This document shows, piece by piece, positions 10,483 through 20,204 of a stretch of DNA of 64,000 bases. The stretch comes from Chlorophyllum brunneum (taxonomy: Eukaryota > Basidiomycota > Agaricomycetes > Agaricales > Agaricaceae), in NCBI GenBank assembly GCA_963576785.1, contig OY756139.1, positions 4,464,001 through 4,528,000 on the forward strand. The letters run 5' to 3'. Positions within the stretch are counted from its first letter, which is position 1. Each line of letters starts with the position of its first letter. Under the pieces are notes generated by a model, which was not told where the DNA came from, did no database searches, and was given only the letters and a program-made list of their open reading frames with translations. A program made the translations under genes and the position numbers.

Positions 10483-12099
10483 AACTTATGTTTCACCACC
10501 CTACTCGAAAACTCACTGTGGATCCAACAGGTAACCACCTGGCACGACCACGTCACTGGTCCTTCGCCCATGCAAATGGCGAAGAAACGTGCCCTCGATC
10601 GTTATGATCGACGGATGCAAAAGGTCTCTCACCCCCGTGCCCAACAAGGACGATTGGTGACACCTCCCGGTGCACCTTCGGTTCCTTCTGGTCACCCCCC
10701 AGGTTGTACCTGTGAGGGTCACATGAGAGTGAGTAAATGGTTCTTGAAACATCAGAACCCCGATATTAATGCAACTCATGTCCACTTCACCTTCCTTTTA
10801 CCCATTGGTTCACCATATACCTTAATGGTTTCTCCCAAATTTGGGAATAAACTAAATTTGGTTATGCACCATGTGGTAAAGATTCCTAGCATGGACTCGA
10901 TCGCCCAGGGTGATTCTCTCGAACCTGGAGAGGTTCGACTGTTCTACCTTCCTCCTCCGGAGGAAATAGTAGCTCCAGCCATCAGGACCTACGAAGAGGA
11001 GTTCCCTCCTCTTCCTCGGGCCTTCCCTCCGACGGAGCAATTCCAGAGTAAGAGATATTCTCTTACTCAGAAGAACAAGACCGCTGATAGGCGACCTGCC
11101 ACACTTACAGTGTTGGTAGATGAAGCCTTCAAACAGCTTGAGAGCGAGAAGGAAGTCGACGACCTCATAGCACCGGCTCAGGATGTCGCCTATGACATCT
11201 GTGACCCCAGGAATCCTGTGAACGTCGCAGGACCCTCTTCTGGGCCTCTCCCGAAGTCTCCAAAGTCCGAACCATTTGCTTCGGCACCTCAATCTGAGGT
11301 GTCTCTTGGACTTTTGTCGACGGACTACAGAAGCAACTACAAGAAGAAGGGAGGAGCTGGGTACATGATCAATTCGATCTCAGATACTCTTACTAACCCT
11401 GATACACAGTCCTGTCACCAATATGCCGACCGGCTGTCTTCACAAGAAGAAGGGCAAAGGCAAGGGGAAGGGACGTCGGGGGCCGGGCATATAGATACAC
11501 TATCGGGATCTTTAGGATCCCATAATAATGTTGTTACGTGCGAATCGATGAATGGGAAGTGTTTTAACACTTCTCAATTTTCTTGTTTTTCCACGTGCAT
11601 GTCCGATCAGTATTTAAGAGTACCGGATCAAATAAGATCTCGATCGCTAAGCAATGATCAAATCATAACGCCACTAGAAGAATATAGTGACGTATGGTTA
11701 TTAGACTCAGGGGCATCATGTCATTATACCCCTTATGCGGAAGACTTCATCAACTTCGAAGAACTCGAAGTTTCGATCCCAATTAAGACTGTAGGAGCAC
11801 AAGGTCCCTACCTTAATGCAGTTGGTCTTGGTGCAGTTATGCTTAAGCATAGAGTCTATAATGGGAAGACTGACAGTGTTCAACCAACGCAGATATTAAT
11901 ATATCCAGTCTTCCTTCTAAAAGGAACCTCTAAACAACTAATGTCAGTGGGACAGTTATGCCAGGATGGCAAAACTGTTAGAACAGATGCCAATGAATCA
12001 GTAGTTATTGATAGCGAAGGAAATGCTATTCTTCAAGCATATCCTTCAGCAAGTCATAACACTACTTTACATTTTGTTAATACAAAAATTGTACATTAG
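10483..12099 (+). CDS. Ty1/copia element B: protease region, in frame with gag
   Basis: Continuation of the gag frame after TGA 10480; the first internal ATG is at 10570, giving 509 aa. The aspartic protease is seen at 11690-11720 as DVWLLDSGASCHYTP, the typical copia DSGA active site, followed by the GL-x-A-V-M-L-K block and the MSVGQLCQDGKTV segment that leads to the GAG-pre-integrase domain. It ends in TAG at 12097-12099, again in frame with the integrase part that follows (12100 on). The residues before the protease are low in recognisable motifs. Removing these two stops would give one polyprotein frame of about 1,218 codons up to the N gap, so element B is only lightly damaged in this part. 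Confidence 0.75.
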   Translation, partial: NLCFTTLLENSLWIQQVTTWHDHVTGPSPMQMAKKRALDRYDRRMQKVSHPRAQQGRLVTPPGAPSVPSGHPPGCTCEGHMRVSKWFLKHQNPDINATHVHFTFLLPIGSPYTLMVSPKFGNKLNLVMHHVVKIPSMDSIAQGDSLEPGEVRLFYLPPPEEIVAPAIRTYEEEFPPLPRAFPPTEQFQSKRYSLTQKNKTADRRPATLTVLVDEAFKQLESEKEVDDLIAPAQDVAYDICDPRNPVNVAGPSSGPLPKSPKSEPFASAPQSEVSLGLLSTDYRSNYKKKGGAGYMINSISDTLTNPDTQSCHQYADRLSSQEEGQRQGEGTSGAGHIDTLSGSLGSHNNVVTCESMNGKCFNTSQFSCFSTCMSDQYLRVPDQIRSRSLSNDQIITPLEEYSDVWLLDSGASCHYTPYAEDFINFEELEVSIPIKTVGAQGPYLNAVGLGAVMLKHRVYNGKTDSVQPTQILIYPVFLLKGTSKQLMSVGQLCQDGKTVRTDANESVVIDSEGNAILQAYPSASHNTTLHFVNTKIVH

Positions 12100-12111
12100 G
12101 AACAAGCAGCT

Positions 12112-13012
12112 ATGACTGCGGATCCGATCGTTGGCTACAAAGTTGTACATGCGAGATTAGGACACCCCTCTAATCGTATCCTCAATCATCTTGAGAAAAA
12201 TACGATTGGGTTTACTCCGGTGCGGATTCCCGAGCAAAAACCAGTCTGTGACGGTTGTGCCAAGGGAAAAATGCACCAGAAACCCTTTAGAGAGAACCCT
12301 ACATGCGCAAAGTGTCCATTTGAAAGAATTCACTCGGATTTAGTTGAACTTCCGATTCTTTCTTACCATAAATTTAAATGGGTCATGACTATAATGGATG
12401 ACTTTTCCTCTCATGGATGGATTTGCTTCCTCCATAAGAAATCAGAAGCAGCAGAAGAAATGAAAAATTTCATTGCCCTAATTCAGACTCAATACGAGAC
12501 TAAATTAAAATATCTCTGCACTGATAGAGGAGGAGAATATGCAACTGACAAGTTGCAATCTCATTTGCGCTCATTAGGGATCATACATGAGACCAGTGCA
12601 CCACACATACACCAACAAAATGGTCAAGCAGAATGCTTGCACCGAACTTTGATGGATAAAGCAGAAGCCATGAGGCATCATGCTTGTATTCCTGATGGTT
12701 GGTGGGAGTTTTCTATAGATCATGCAATACATATCTATAATAAAACACCAGTATCATGGCTCATGTGGAAAACACCTTATGAAGTGTTGAATCAGAAGAT
12801 TCCAGACATCTCCAAAGAGAGAGTCTTTGGCTGCGGTGCTTATGTCTTTCTCCCAAAAGAGATAAGAGACAATAAACTGACAGCAAAGTCAGAACTCATG
12901 ATTTTCCTTGGTTGGACATCAGACAGGAAAAATTATCGTTTCATGAGGCACCTAAATGGAAATGTCATCTATACATCTCCGACAGCCATATTTAGCGAAG
13001 AACACTTCCCCA
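12112..13012 (+). CDS. Ty1/copia element B: GAG-pre-integrase and integrase (cut by gap)
   Basis: Encodes VVHARLGHPSNRI followed by CDGCAKGKM (the HHCC zinc region of the pre-integrase domain), then the integrase core with HSDLVELP (first Asp), CTDRGGEYA (second Asp) and HIHQQNGQAE (Glu), giving a complete DD35E triad, and the conserved ending IFLGWTSDRKNYRFM and FSEEHFP. This enzyme would insert the element cDNA and make 5-bp target duplications. The frame is the same as for gag and protease. The sequence runs directly into the N gap at 13013, so RT, RNase H and the 3' LTR of this element are not visible. Confidence 0.85.
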
Positions 13013-13212
13013 NNNNNNNNNNNNNNNNNNNNNNNNNNNNNNNNNNNNNNNNNNNNNNNNNNNNNNNNNNNNNNNNNNNNNNNNNNNNNNNNNNNNNNNN
13101 NNNNNNNNNNNNNNNNNNNNNNNNNNNNNNNNNNNNNNNNNNNNNNNNNNNNNNNNNNNNNNNNNNNNNNNNNNNNNNNNNNNNNNNNNNNNNNNNNNNN
13201 NNNNNNNNNNNN
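13013..13212. other. assembly gap, 200 N
   Basis: Exactly 200 N. A round number suggests a gap of arbitrary length, so distance and linkage between copia B on the left and the LINE/gypsy sequence on the right are uncertain. Confidence 0.99.
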
Positions 13213-13446
13213 TCTCTCTCCCGAATTCCTCCTCTCTTCCCTTTTCCTGCTGTTCAACTTAGGTACCAAATATCTCTCTAGTATACACGCTAGATGGCAT
13301 CAAGTCTCATGGGGTTAGTGTACTTTTAGTTTACTTTCCTTGCTCTGAACACTCTGTATGTTCTACCTCTGTATGTATGTACATGCGGACTGCGATCAAG
13401 CACTGCTATATAAATTGTTGAATCAAAAAAAATAAAAAATAAAAAG
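13213..13446 (+). mobile_element. LINE 3' UTR and A-rich tail (5' part in the gap)
   Basis: Matches the 3' end shared by all LINE copies here: the TAGATGGC block, GGGGTTAGTGTAC, the CTCTGAACA block, then CTGCTATATAAATTGTTGAATC followed by an A-rich tail (about 13424-13445). It has landed in a chromovirus, which resumes at about 13447. The 5' part and left target duplication are hidden by the gap. Confidence 0.8.
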
Positions 13447-14679
13447 AATAGATGGACAACAAATGATTCTGAAACCAAGAATCATTGGACTAGGAATGCT
13501 ACGCCTAATCTTAGGAATGCCCTGGTTATTGCAATTTAACCCAGAAGTTGATTGGTCAAGGAAAACTATGAAATAGAGAATCCTATTTATCGACAACCCT
13601 CAGCTCAACTGCCTTGTCACCTCAATAGATGACAGTACAAATGAAGCCAAACAAGTAAACCACATCTACCTTGAACCTGCTGCATTCGAAGAAATAAACT
13701 TCAAAGTCAATGCCTCCCAGTTTATTGCCCAGCAATATGGAGAGAAAAGAGAGACCAACCCTCTGAAAATTGTACCAGCTAATTTTCATGACTACCTCAA
13801 TATATTCAACAAACAAGCCGCTTCATGATACCCACCTACCTGACCATGGGATCACAAGATTGAGATGAAAGAATCTTTTGAACCAAAAGCTGGACCTGCC
13901 TATCAACTATCACCCCAAGAAACCAATGAACTCGATAAATTCATCAAGGAGAACTTAGCCAAAGGTTACATTCAACAATCAAAATCACCTATGGCCTCAC
14001 CTTTCTTCTTCATAGGGAAGAAAGATGGAAAACTCCATCCATGTCAAGACTATCGATATCTCAATAGTCACACTATCAAGAATGCATACCCAATCCCACT
14101 CATTTCGTCATTACTTGACAAACTCAAAGGATCAAATTGGTTCACCAAACTTGATGTACATGCTGGATACAACAATATCCGCATCCGAAAAGGCAATGAA
14201 TGGAAAGCTGCATTCAGAACACCAAAAGGCCTATATGAGCCAACTGTGATGTTCTTTGGGATGTGCAACTCCCCAGCCACTTTCCAATCCATGATGGACC
14301 ACATATTCTGCCCCTTGATTGATAAAGGAGGAGTCCTTGTATACATGGATGATATTCTCATACATGCCAAAATGCAAGAAGAACTCTGATGCCTTACCCA
14401 TGAAGTATTAAAACTACTTTGTGAACATGATCTATTTCTCAAGCCCGAGAAATGTGAATTCGAGAAACAACACCTCGAGTACCTCAGTGCTGTAATCTCC
14501 CCATCATCCATTGAAATGGATGCAGCCAAGCTCGAAGGAATCAAGAATTGGCCAGTACCCAAAACAATCTGTGATGTGCGAAAATTTAGTGGATTCTGCA
14601 ACTTCTACAGAAGATTTATCAAGAATTATGCACAATACGCTGCACCGCTAAACTCCCTCATGTCCAAGAATATTAAATT
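13447..14679 (+). pseudogene. Ty3/gypsy element D: end of protease and reverse transcriptase
   Basis: First visible part of chromovirus D. 13447-13860 matches the protease tail of D' (GLGMLPLILGMPWLLQFNPEVDW at 35130-35198 there). 13865-14389 is [60 protein letters not shown] and the catalytic [10 protein letters not shown] box (about 14338-14367). 14516 onward is the RT thumb (KNWPVPKT, FSGFCNFYRRFIKNYA). Stops at about 13573 and 14387 (TGA) and frame breaks make it non-functional. The frame is cut at 14680 by a LINE and resumes at 17251. Confidence 0.85.
14666..14679 (+). repeat. target-site duplication of LINE, left copy
   Basis: AAGAATATTAAATT occurs here and again at 17237-17250 directly after the poly(A) of the LINE. 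The intact D' copy has the same sequence once (about 43083-43096), which confirms a 14-bp target duplication. Confidence 0.9.
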
Positions 14680-17236
14680 TCATGTGTCATACCAGTGGCG
14701 ACATATGGATACCGATTATGGTTTCATGATAAGTCACGAACAAAAGGGACTTGTGAAATCCTCAACAAAATGCAGCGATGGGCAGCCCTCTGGATTACCA
14801 GGGCCTTCCAAACGTCTCCCACTAGTGGCATTGAGTCCCTTGTGGGGCTCATGCCCATCAAACTACATCTCTGAAAGTTGGCCAAACAACAAACGTCGAG
14901 GCTTCACACATTGGACAATGAACACGCACTGGCAAGACTGACAAAAGAGTATCATTCTTCCCCTCACCGACTTCATATCAAGAATTTCACGGAGATTCAG
15001 AAGAAGAAGACACTTGGAGCTGTGATGGATGTTTCACACCCCACCCCCGAGACTTGTTATGTAGAACATTTCAACTCTGTTTCTAAAATTATCTGGCCCA
15101 GATGTAGGTTACTTGACCACTTCCATACTAATGTATCTTTTATAGGATTCAACCAGGATGACCCCCACCTCTTGAAGACACTGTGGGACGATGTAATGAC
15201 GAACGTGATGATGGACTTCAAGTCCATCATTATTGGCACAGATGGCTTGGTCCACCCCAACCCCAACCTGCTTGCTGGCTAGTTCATGGCAGCAGCCACC
15301 ATTCGACACCTAGACAGAGGGAGCTCTATCATGAAGAGGCTCGGAGGTGTTGAGGAAACGACCGTAACAAGTTGTTTGCTGGGGGCAGCAGTAAATGCAG
15401 TGGGAGAGAACGTAGGGTCTACTCACTGAGATAATAAGCTTCTATCTGATACCTATAGAAAGGTAGTTCGGATAGACAGATATGATTGATGAAGCAGTTA
15501 ACGTCAGAGGAGTAGAGGTCAAAGTCGATTAAATCGATAGAGATGTTGTACTCAAAGAGATAGGCAATGATGAAGAAGTTGTTCGATTGAACAAGATGCA
15601 GAACTTAGGTCTGCTACATGGGGTTTATATACATATTGTAACATAGGCGAGTCATACTACATAAAATACTAGTAATGCATAGATTGTTCCTTATGACTCT
15701 CTTTTACTGCGGCGTAGTGCCTGTGGAGTACTGTGGAATGTAGTATACTAGTCATTGGTACTATGTAGAATAATCTATCAAGTACTTATGACTCTCATTG
15801 TATACAGAGCAACTCATAGGAAGTTACTACAGAATTGAAGTTACTGGAAAGTAATGGATCAGTCTATTATTATCATAATGACCTCATAGTCTATTTCTAG
15901 AATATGTCCGAACTTTAACAGGAGGAACAACATCAACTGACACTGAACTGGTTGTGCAGTACCTAGGAATCACCAAAGTACTTGCTACTGACGACTACAA
16001 CCAGGTTGAACACATCCACGTATTCACCAACTCCCTCACAGCCTCTCGGCTCCTGCTCAACTGTTCACTGCACTCCTGTCAGTGGCAGTCGATCCTCACC
16101 TCGAAGGTGCTTTTGACTTGGTTCAACAAGTCTGACCAAAACCGCCTCTCGTTTTATCACACTCTGTCAAAGTGCAAATACAGTATACAAAAAGCCACGC
16201 ATGACTGGATTCAGACAGTCACCTGGCCCAACCAGGGTAGAAATCACCGAGTACCCAACTCAATCGCCTACCTATGCAAGAAGTCCACCAAACATGCCAT
16301 CCACACATGGCAGGCAATGTTTGGGTTCAAGAAATACAGTGGTAGCTCCTTCCTCCACCTTCCGGTGCAAGCGAATGGGGCCTCCACTTTACCGTCGCAT
16401 GTCAAGTCCAGTCCATGGATATGAGAATGCAGATACCAGCCACAGCTCTTTGCAAGAATGTGTTGCGCCATCCTATGCCATGCCCCTATTGGTGAATACT
16501 GACTACGGTTCTTCCCCAATAAGGATTTATCTTGTCACCACTGCGCCAATCAAATGGTCCAGACTAGGTCACACATCCTCTATCATTGTAACAACTTTGA
16601 TCACCACTTTGGCATTGACACTATCAAAATACTTGTCAATTTCTTGCATTGCAACCCCTCTACATTCAGCTTCCCTCCGGAGCCTGAACGCTCTCATATC
16701 CACACCAGTTCAATACCCCTGTTACATCGTCATCAAGTCCATCAGAGGTTCGGGTCCATGCCCGCATGAGTCCTTTCTTCTTTTAAATTTTCTTATGCTT
16801 CCCCAGTTATGGATTTCAATTTCATTTCTCTATCTCTCCCCCATCCTGCTTGTCTACTATTTTACATAGTTTTCATTCAATATCCATCATTCCTGTGGTG
16901 TCTGGGCAAATCCACATGCTAGTACCATTCATTGTTCCCCCTTGTGATTGCGAGTCGATAGTTTCTTTTCTATCAATTTCTCTCTCTCTCTCACTCTCTC
17001 TTTTCCGAATTCCTTCTATCTCTCTTTCCCGCTGATCAACTTAGGTACCAAACATCTCTCTAGTGTATGCACTAGATGGCGCCGAGTCTCATGGGGTTAG
17101 TGTACATATTAGTTTACTATTAGTCTACTTTCCTTGCTCTGAACATTCTGTACATTCTACCTGTGTATGTATGTACATGCAGACTGCGATCGAGCACCGC
17201 TATATAAATTGTTGATTTAAAAAAAAAAAAAAAAAA
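14680..17236 (+). mobile_element. 5'-truncated LINE in element D, carrying a solo LTR
   Basis: Sense-oriented LINE starting inside ORF2 (the block encoding CVxPVxTYGYRLWFHDKS in other copies) and ending in poly(A) at 17219-17238. It encodes the RT-downstream region (14878-15282), RNase H (GTDGLVHPNPN near 15236, then VFTNSLTA near 16020, with the second Asp replaced by Asn) and a C-terminal CHHC...H...C zinc-like motif at about 16530-16590; the ORF2 frame ends at 16769. The remainder is 3' UTR with a (CT)n tract at about 16975-17000. It is interrupted by a solo copia LTR at 15348-15920. 5' truncation and target duplication are typical of target-primed reverse transcription. Confidence 0.85.
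15348..15920 (-). repeat. solo Ty1/copia LTR with GGAGG target duplication
   Basis: 573 bp, + strand ends TGTTGAGGAAACG and GAACTTTAACA. GGAGG at 15343-15347 is repeated at 15921-15925, a 5-bp duplication as expected for copia integrase. No internal sequence is present, so the element was lost by LTR-LTR recombination. Orientation as element A (transcription sense on the - strand, TATATAAACCCCATGTA near 15630). Confidence 0.9.
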
Positions 17237-17250
17237 AAGAATATTAAATT
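17237..17250 (+). repeat. target-site duplication of LINE, right copy
   Basis: Second copy of AAGAATATTAAATT, immediately after the poly(A) tail; see 14666-14679. Confidence 0.9.
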
Positions 17251-18796
17251 CCATTGGACCAATGAGCACCAAGCCACCTTCAAAGATCTGAAGAAACACT
17301 TTATGGAGAAGCCTATTTTGATTGTGCCAGATCCTGATAAACCCTTTGAAATTGAAACTGACGTCTCTATATATGCCTCAGGAGCTGTCCTCACCCAATG
17401 CGATAATAATGGAGTAAAGCACCCAATTGCCTTTATCTCCAGAGCATTCAACTTGACAGAACAAAACTACCACTGCTCAGAGCAAGAATGGCTAGCTATC
17501 ATATGTGCCTTAAAGGAATGGTGCCACCATTTGGAAGGAGCCAAACATGAATTCATTGTATGGAGTGATCACAAGAACTTATCCCGATTTAAGGAACCCC
17601 AAACCCTTAATCGATGCCAAGCCCATTGGGCAGCCTATATAGAATGCTTCAAACCTCAGCTAAAGGTTAAGCATATACCTGGCCAAAAGAACAGCCCAGC
17701 CAATGCATTATCACAACAACCTGACCACACTCCTGATGACAAAGACAATCAGGAAGTGACTGTATTTGACAATACCATAGTGCACCTCCTCACCAAGGCT
17801 GATCTTGACAAAGTACGTTAACATCATGGTATGATTGACCCTGACCTGGACGAGATACCCAATGGTGATCTCCCACACAATGCTGACCAAGTCATCATTC
17901 CAAATGACCCTGGATTGAAACACTGGATGACTGAATGCACCCACAATGCCTTGCCAAACCTCCACCCCAGAGCAGTAGCTACCTTATCCAAGATATTGGA
18001 TTACGCCTATTGGTCAGGAATCAAGGACTATGTCTGCGAGTATGTTGCTGGATGTCCAAAGTGCCAGCAATTCAAGATTAACCATCACCCAACAAAACCA
18101 CCACTGCAACCCATTCTTGCACCCAAGTCGACCCATCCATTTTCCCAGATATCAATGGACCTTATCACTGATCTCCCCCCATCCCGAGGATATGATTGTA
18201 TTTTATCCATAGTGGACCATGGATTATCGAAGGGGATAATTCTAGTGCCAACTACCAAAAACACTGACACACAACAGATTGCACAACTATTGGTTGACCA
18301 TCTCTTTGCCAAATATGGCATACCTGACAAAATCATCTCCGACCGAGATCCACAATTTACCACCAAAGCGATGCAAGAATTCTATAAACTGCTTAACATT
18401 GACCCTGCCTATTCAACAGCCTATCACCCGCAAACTGATGGATCAACTGAACAGATCAATCAGGAAATCAAGCTATATTTAGCACTTACCACTTCAGCTC
18501 AACCAAATGATTGGGCAAAGTTCCTCTCACTCTACAAATTTGCTCATAACAATTGCCCCCACACTGGATGAAAGAAGTCACCTTTCCAGCTACTCTATGG
18601 CTATGCACCAAAAGCATTTCCCACTACTCTGGAACCAACAAACATCCCTGCCACCGAGAATCACCTCAAGAAACTATCCGATGCTTGACATCGAGCCCTC
18701 GAAGCACACAACGATGCCTGTGAAATCATGGCCAAACAAACCACAAACTATAGGTTACCAAACTTTAACAAAGGGGATAAAGTTTGGTTAGAAAAC
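17251..18796 (+). pseudogene. Ty3/gypsy element D: RNase H and integrase
   Basis: Continuation of D after the LINE. 17303-17821 is RNase H-like: IETDVSIYASGAVLTQ, AFISRAFNLTEQNY, EWLAIICAL, WSDHKNLSRF. 17831-18571 is integrase: ILDYAYWSGIKDYV and CPKCQQFK (zinc region), MDLITDLPPSRGYDCILSIVDH (first Asp), KIISDRDPQFTTKAMQEF (second Asp), YHPQTDGSTEQINQE (Glu). Stops at 17819 (TAA) and 18569 (TGA) break an otherwise recognisable frame. The frame is cut at 18796 by element E with an AAAAC duplication and resumes at 25292. Confidence 0.85.
18792..18796. repeat. AAAAC target-site duplication of element E, left copy
   Basis: AAAAC here and at 25287-25291 flank element E. The uninterrupted D' copy (about 44632-44645, GAAAACAAACACC) has it once. 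Confidence 0.9.
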
Positions 18797-19098
18797 TGTT
18801 ACGACCTTAGTCTCTGACTCAGGTTGCAAGCCTTTTGGATAAAAGGAAGGAAGTAGAGAAAGGAAGAAGGGATGATACGATTGGTAAAGTGTAAGGAATA
18901 CATCAAGTATTACTACACTTTATATACTAATGGTAAAGGCTAATAATAAGGGAGTCGAGTAACGGAGTCATAGGAGATGAGTAGAGGGAGTCAGGTAAGA
19001 GGCATAGCCTTTAGGGGTGAGACAGGAGGTGAAACGAGTATGAGGGTACACGGGGTAATGGGCACATGATAGACATGAACGGCCTACGATTCGTAACA
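18797..19098 (-). repeat. 3' LTR of chromovirus E
   Basis: 302 bp, + strand TGTTACGACCTTAG ... GATTCGTAACA. In element sense the purine-rich AAAGGGAGGTATT (about 19099-19111) lies directly upstream and fits the polypurine tract that primes plus-strand synthesis. Confidence 0.92.
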
Positions 19099-19204
19099 AT
19101 ACCTCCCTTTCAAGCTTCATGTCCTCATGATGCGTATTACTGTAAAGGTCCTTGTAAAATAAAGCATACGGAATTTGGTGAAGGTAAGAAAGCGCGACGA
19201 GTAT

Positions 19205-20041
19205 TTACTCGTTCATAGGTACGGCCGCTCCCAGAGCTCTGGCCAAGTCTTTCTTGTTACCTCCGATGAGGGGTGCTTTGTCAACACGGCGTAAACCAAT
19301 CCAGAGGGGTGCGTGTGGCGGTCCTTCTTTGAACAGGAAGTGGGTGTGGTTGTTGTACGTGGTGTTGTCGTTGGTGTGATTGCTTAGCAGTTTGTGCACG
19401 ATGACCTTCCAATAGTCGTTGTCCTTTTCACCTTCTGATTTCAACGTATTATATCCTGTTGGTGGGTGGAAGATCATGGGTGTGATGGGGGGTACTACCG
19501 TGGTGAGTATGGTCTGGAGATGAGCGACTTCCTCTTCGATGTCAGGGTGGAGTAACTGGTCAGCGGCGGTTCGTCCTTGAGTCTTTTGTTCGCATGTGTG
19601 GCAGATGTGATGTTGGATGGGGAACGGGTCATTACTGACGAGTAGTCTGTTAACTATGTGGTGGGATAGGTTGTCTGTGCTTCTTGACTCGTACGTGTTG
19701 AGTCGTTCGGCTAGGGCTACGAGGATACTGTGCATCCGAGCTCGTATGTTGGAGATAACGAGGAGTTGCAAGTCGTCGTTAATTTCGTACAAGTGCCTCT
19801 CTAGTTGGTCTCTCCTTCCTTCGTCGATGATGAACTGATTGAGTCTTGGAGTGGCTTCGGATAATGTGTCCATAATTTTCGAGGCGCCTTCTTGGGTTGC
19901 TTTCACTGCTGCGCCCAATAGTATTATGGTGTCGACTAGGGTTTCTCCTTCTACGAGTTCTTCGTGGTTGGTCCTTTCTGGGACGAGTTCTTCGAATTCT
20001 TTGAGGTAGGGGTATGGGGTGAGTTGGCGTTCGGCGGGCAT
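19205..20041 (-). CDS. extra ORF downstream of pol in chromovirus E, 278 aa, unknown function
   Basis: Intact ORF between the chromodomain end of pol and the 3' LTR. I do not recognise a family. It opens MPAERQLTPYPYLKEF, is predicted mostly helical and acidic in the first 120 residues (VEGETLVDTIILLGAAVKATQ), contains a small HHICHTC cluster (residues 144-150) that could bind metal, and ends in a basic RRVDKAPLIGGNKKDLARAL segment. There is no signal peptide or membrane anchor, so it does not resemble an envelope gene. Element F carries the same ORF (58680-59516) at the same place with the same length and one stop, showing that it belongs to the element rather than being captured once. It starts 163 bases after the pol stop; expression would need splicing, reinitiation or its own transcript. 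Gag-like, regulatory or nucleic-acid binding roles are all possible. Confidence 0.75.
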   Translation of the reverse strand: MPAERQLTPYPYLKEFEELVPERTNHEELVEGETLVDTIILLGAAVKATQEGASKIMDTLSEATPRLNQFIIDEGRRDQLERHLYEINDDLQLLVISNIRARMHSILVALAERLNTYESRSTDNLSHHIVNRLLVSNDPFPIQHHICHTCEQKTQGRTAADQLLHPDIEEEVAHLQTILTTVVPPITPMIFHPPTGYNTLKSEGEKDNDYWKVIVHKLLSNHTNDNTTYNNHTHFLFKEGPPHAPLWIGLRRVDKAPLIGGNKKDLARALGAAVPMNE

Positions 20042-20204
20042 GGTGTGTTGTATAGATAATTGGCGAAGTCAAGTGTGAACTGGATACTACGAGTGATGCG
20101 TTGAGTGTAGTGGCTGCTTGAGATGCGAGGTTTGTTGTTCATAAATGCTGCTTTTTACCCCCCCTTTTTATAGGTTTCATCCTCGAAATCTTGCTCATAA
20201 ATTC

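Noticed and set aside
16970..17000. (CT)n tract as a promoter element
   Set aside because: The same CT-rich tract recurs in the 3' UTR of every LINE copy (for example antisense near 35635, 45120, 46260), so it is LINE sequence.
19205..20041. Envelope gene, which would make E an errantivirus-like retrovirus
   Set aside because: No signal peptide, no membrane anchor, no cleavage site or Cys pattern of env proteins; kept as an unknown ORF.
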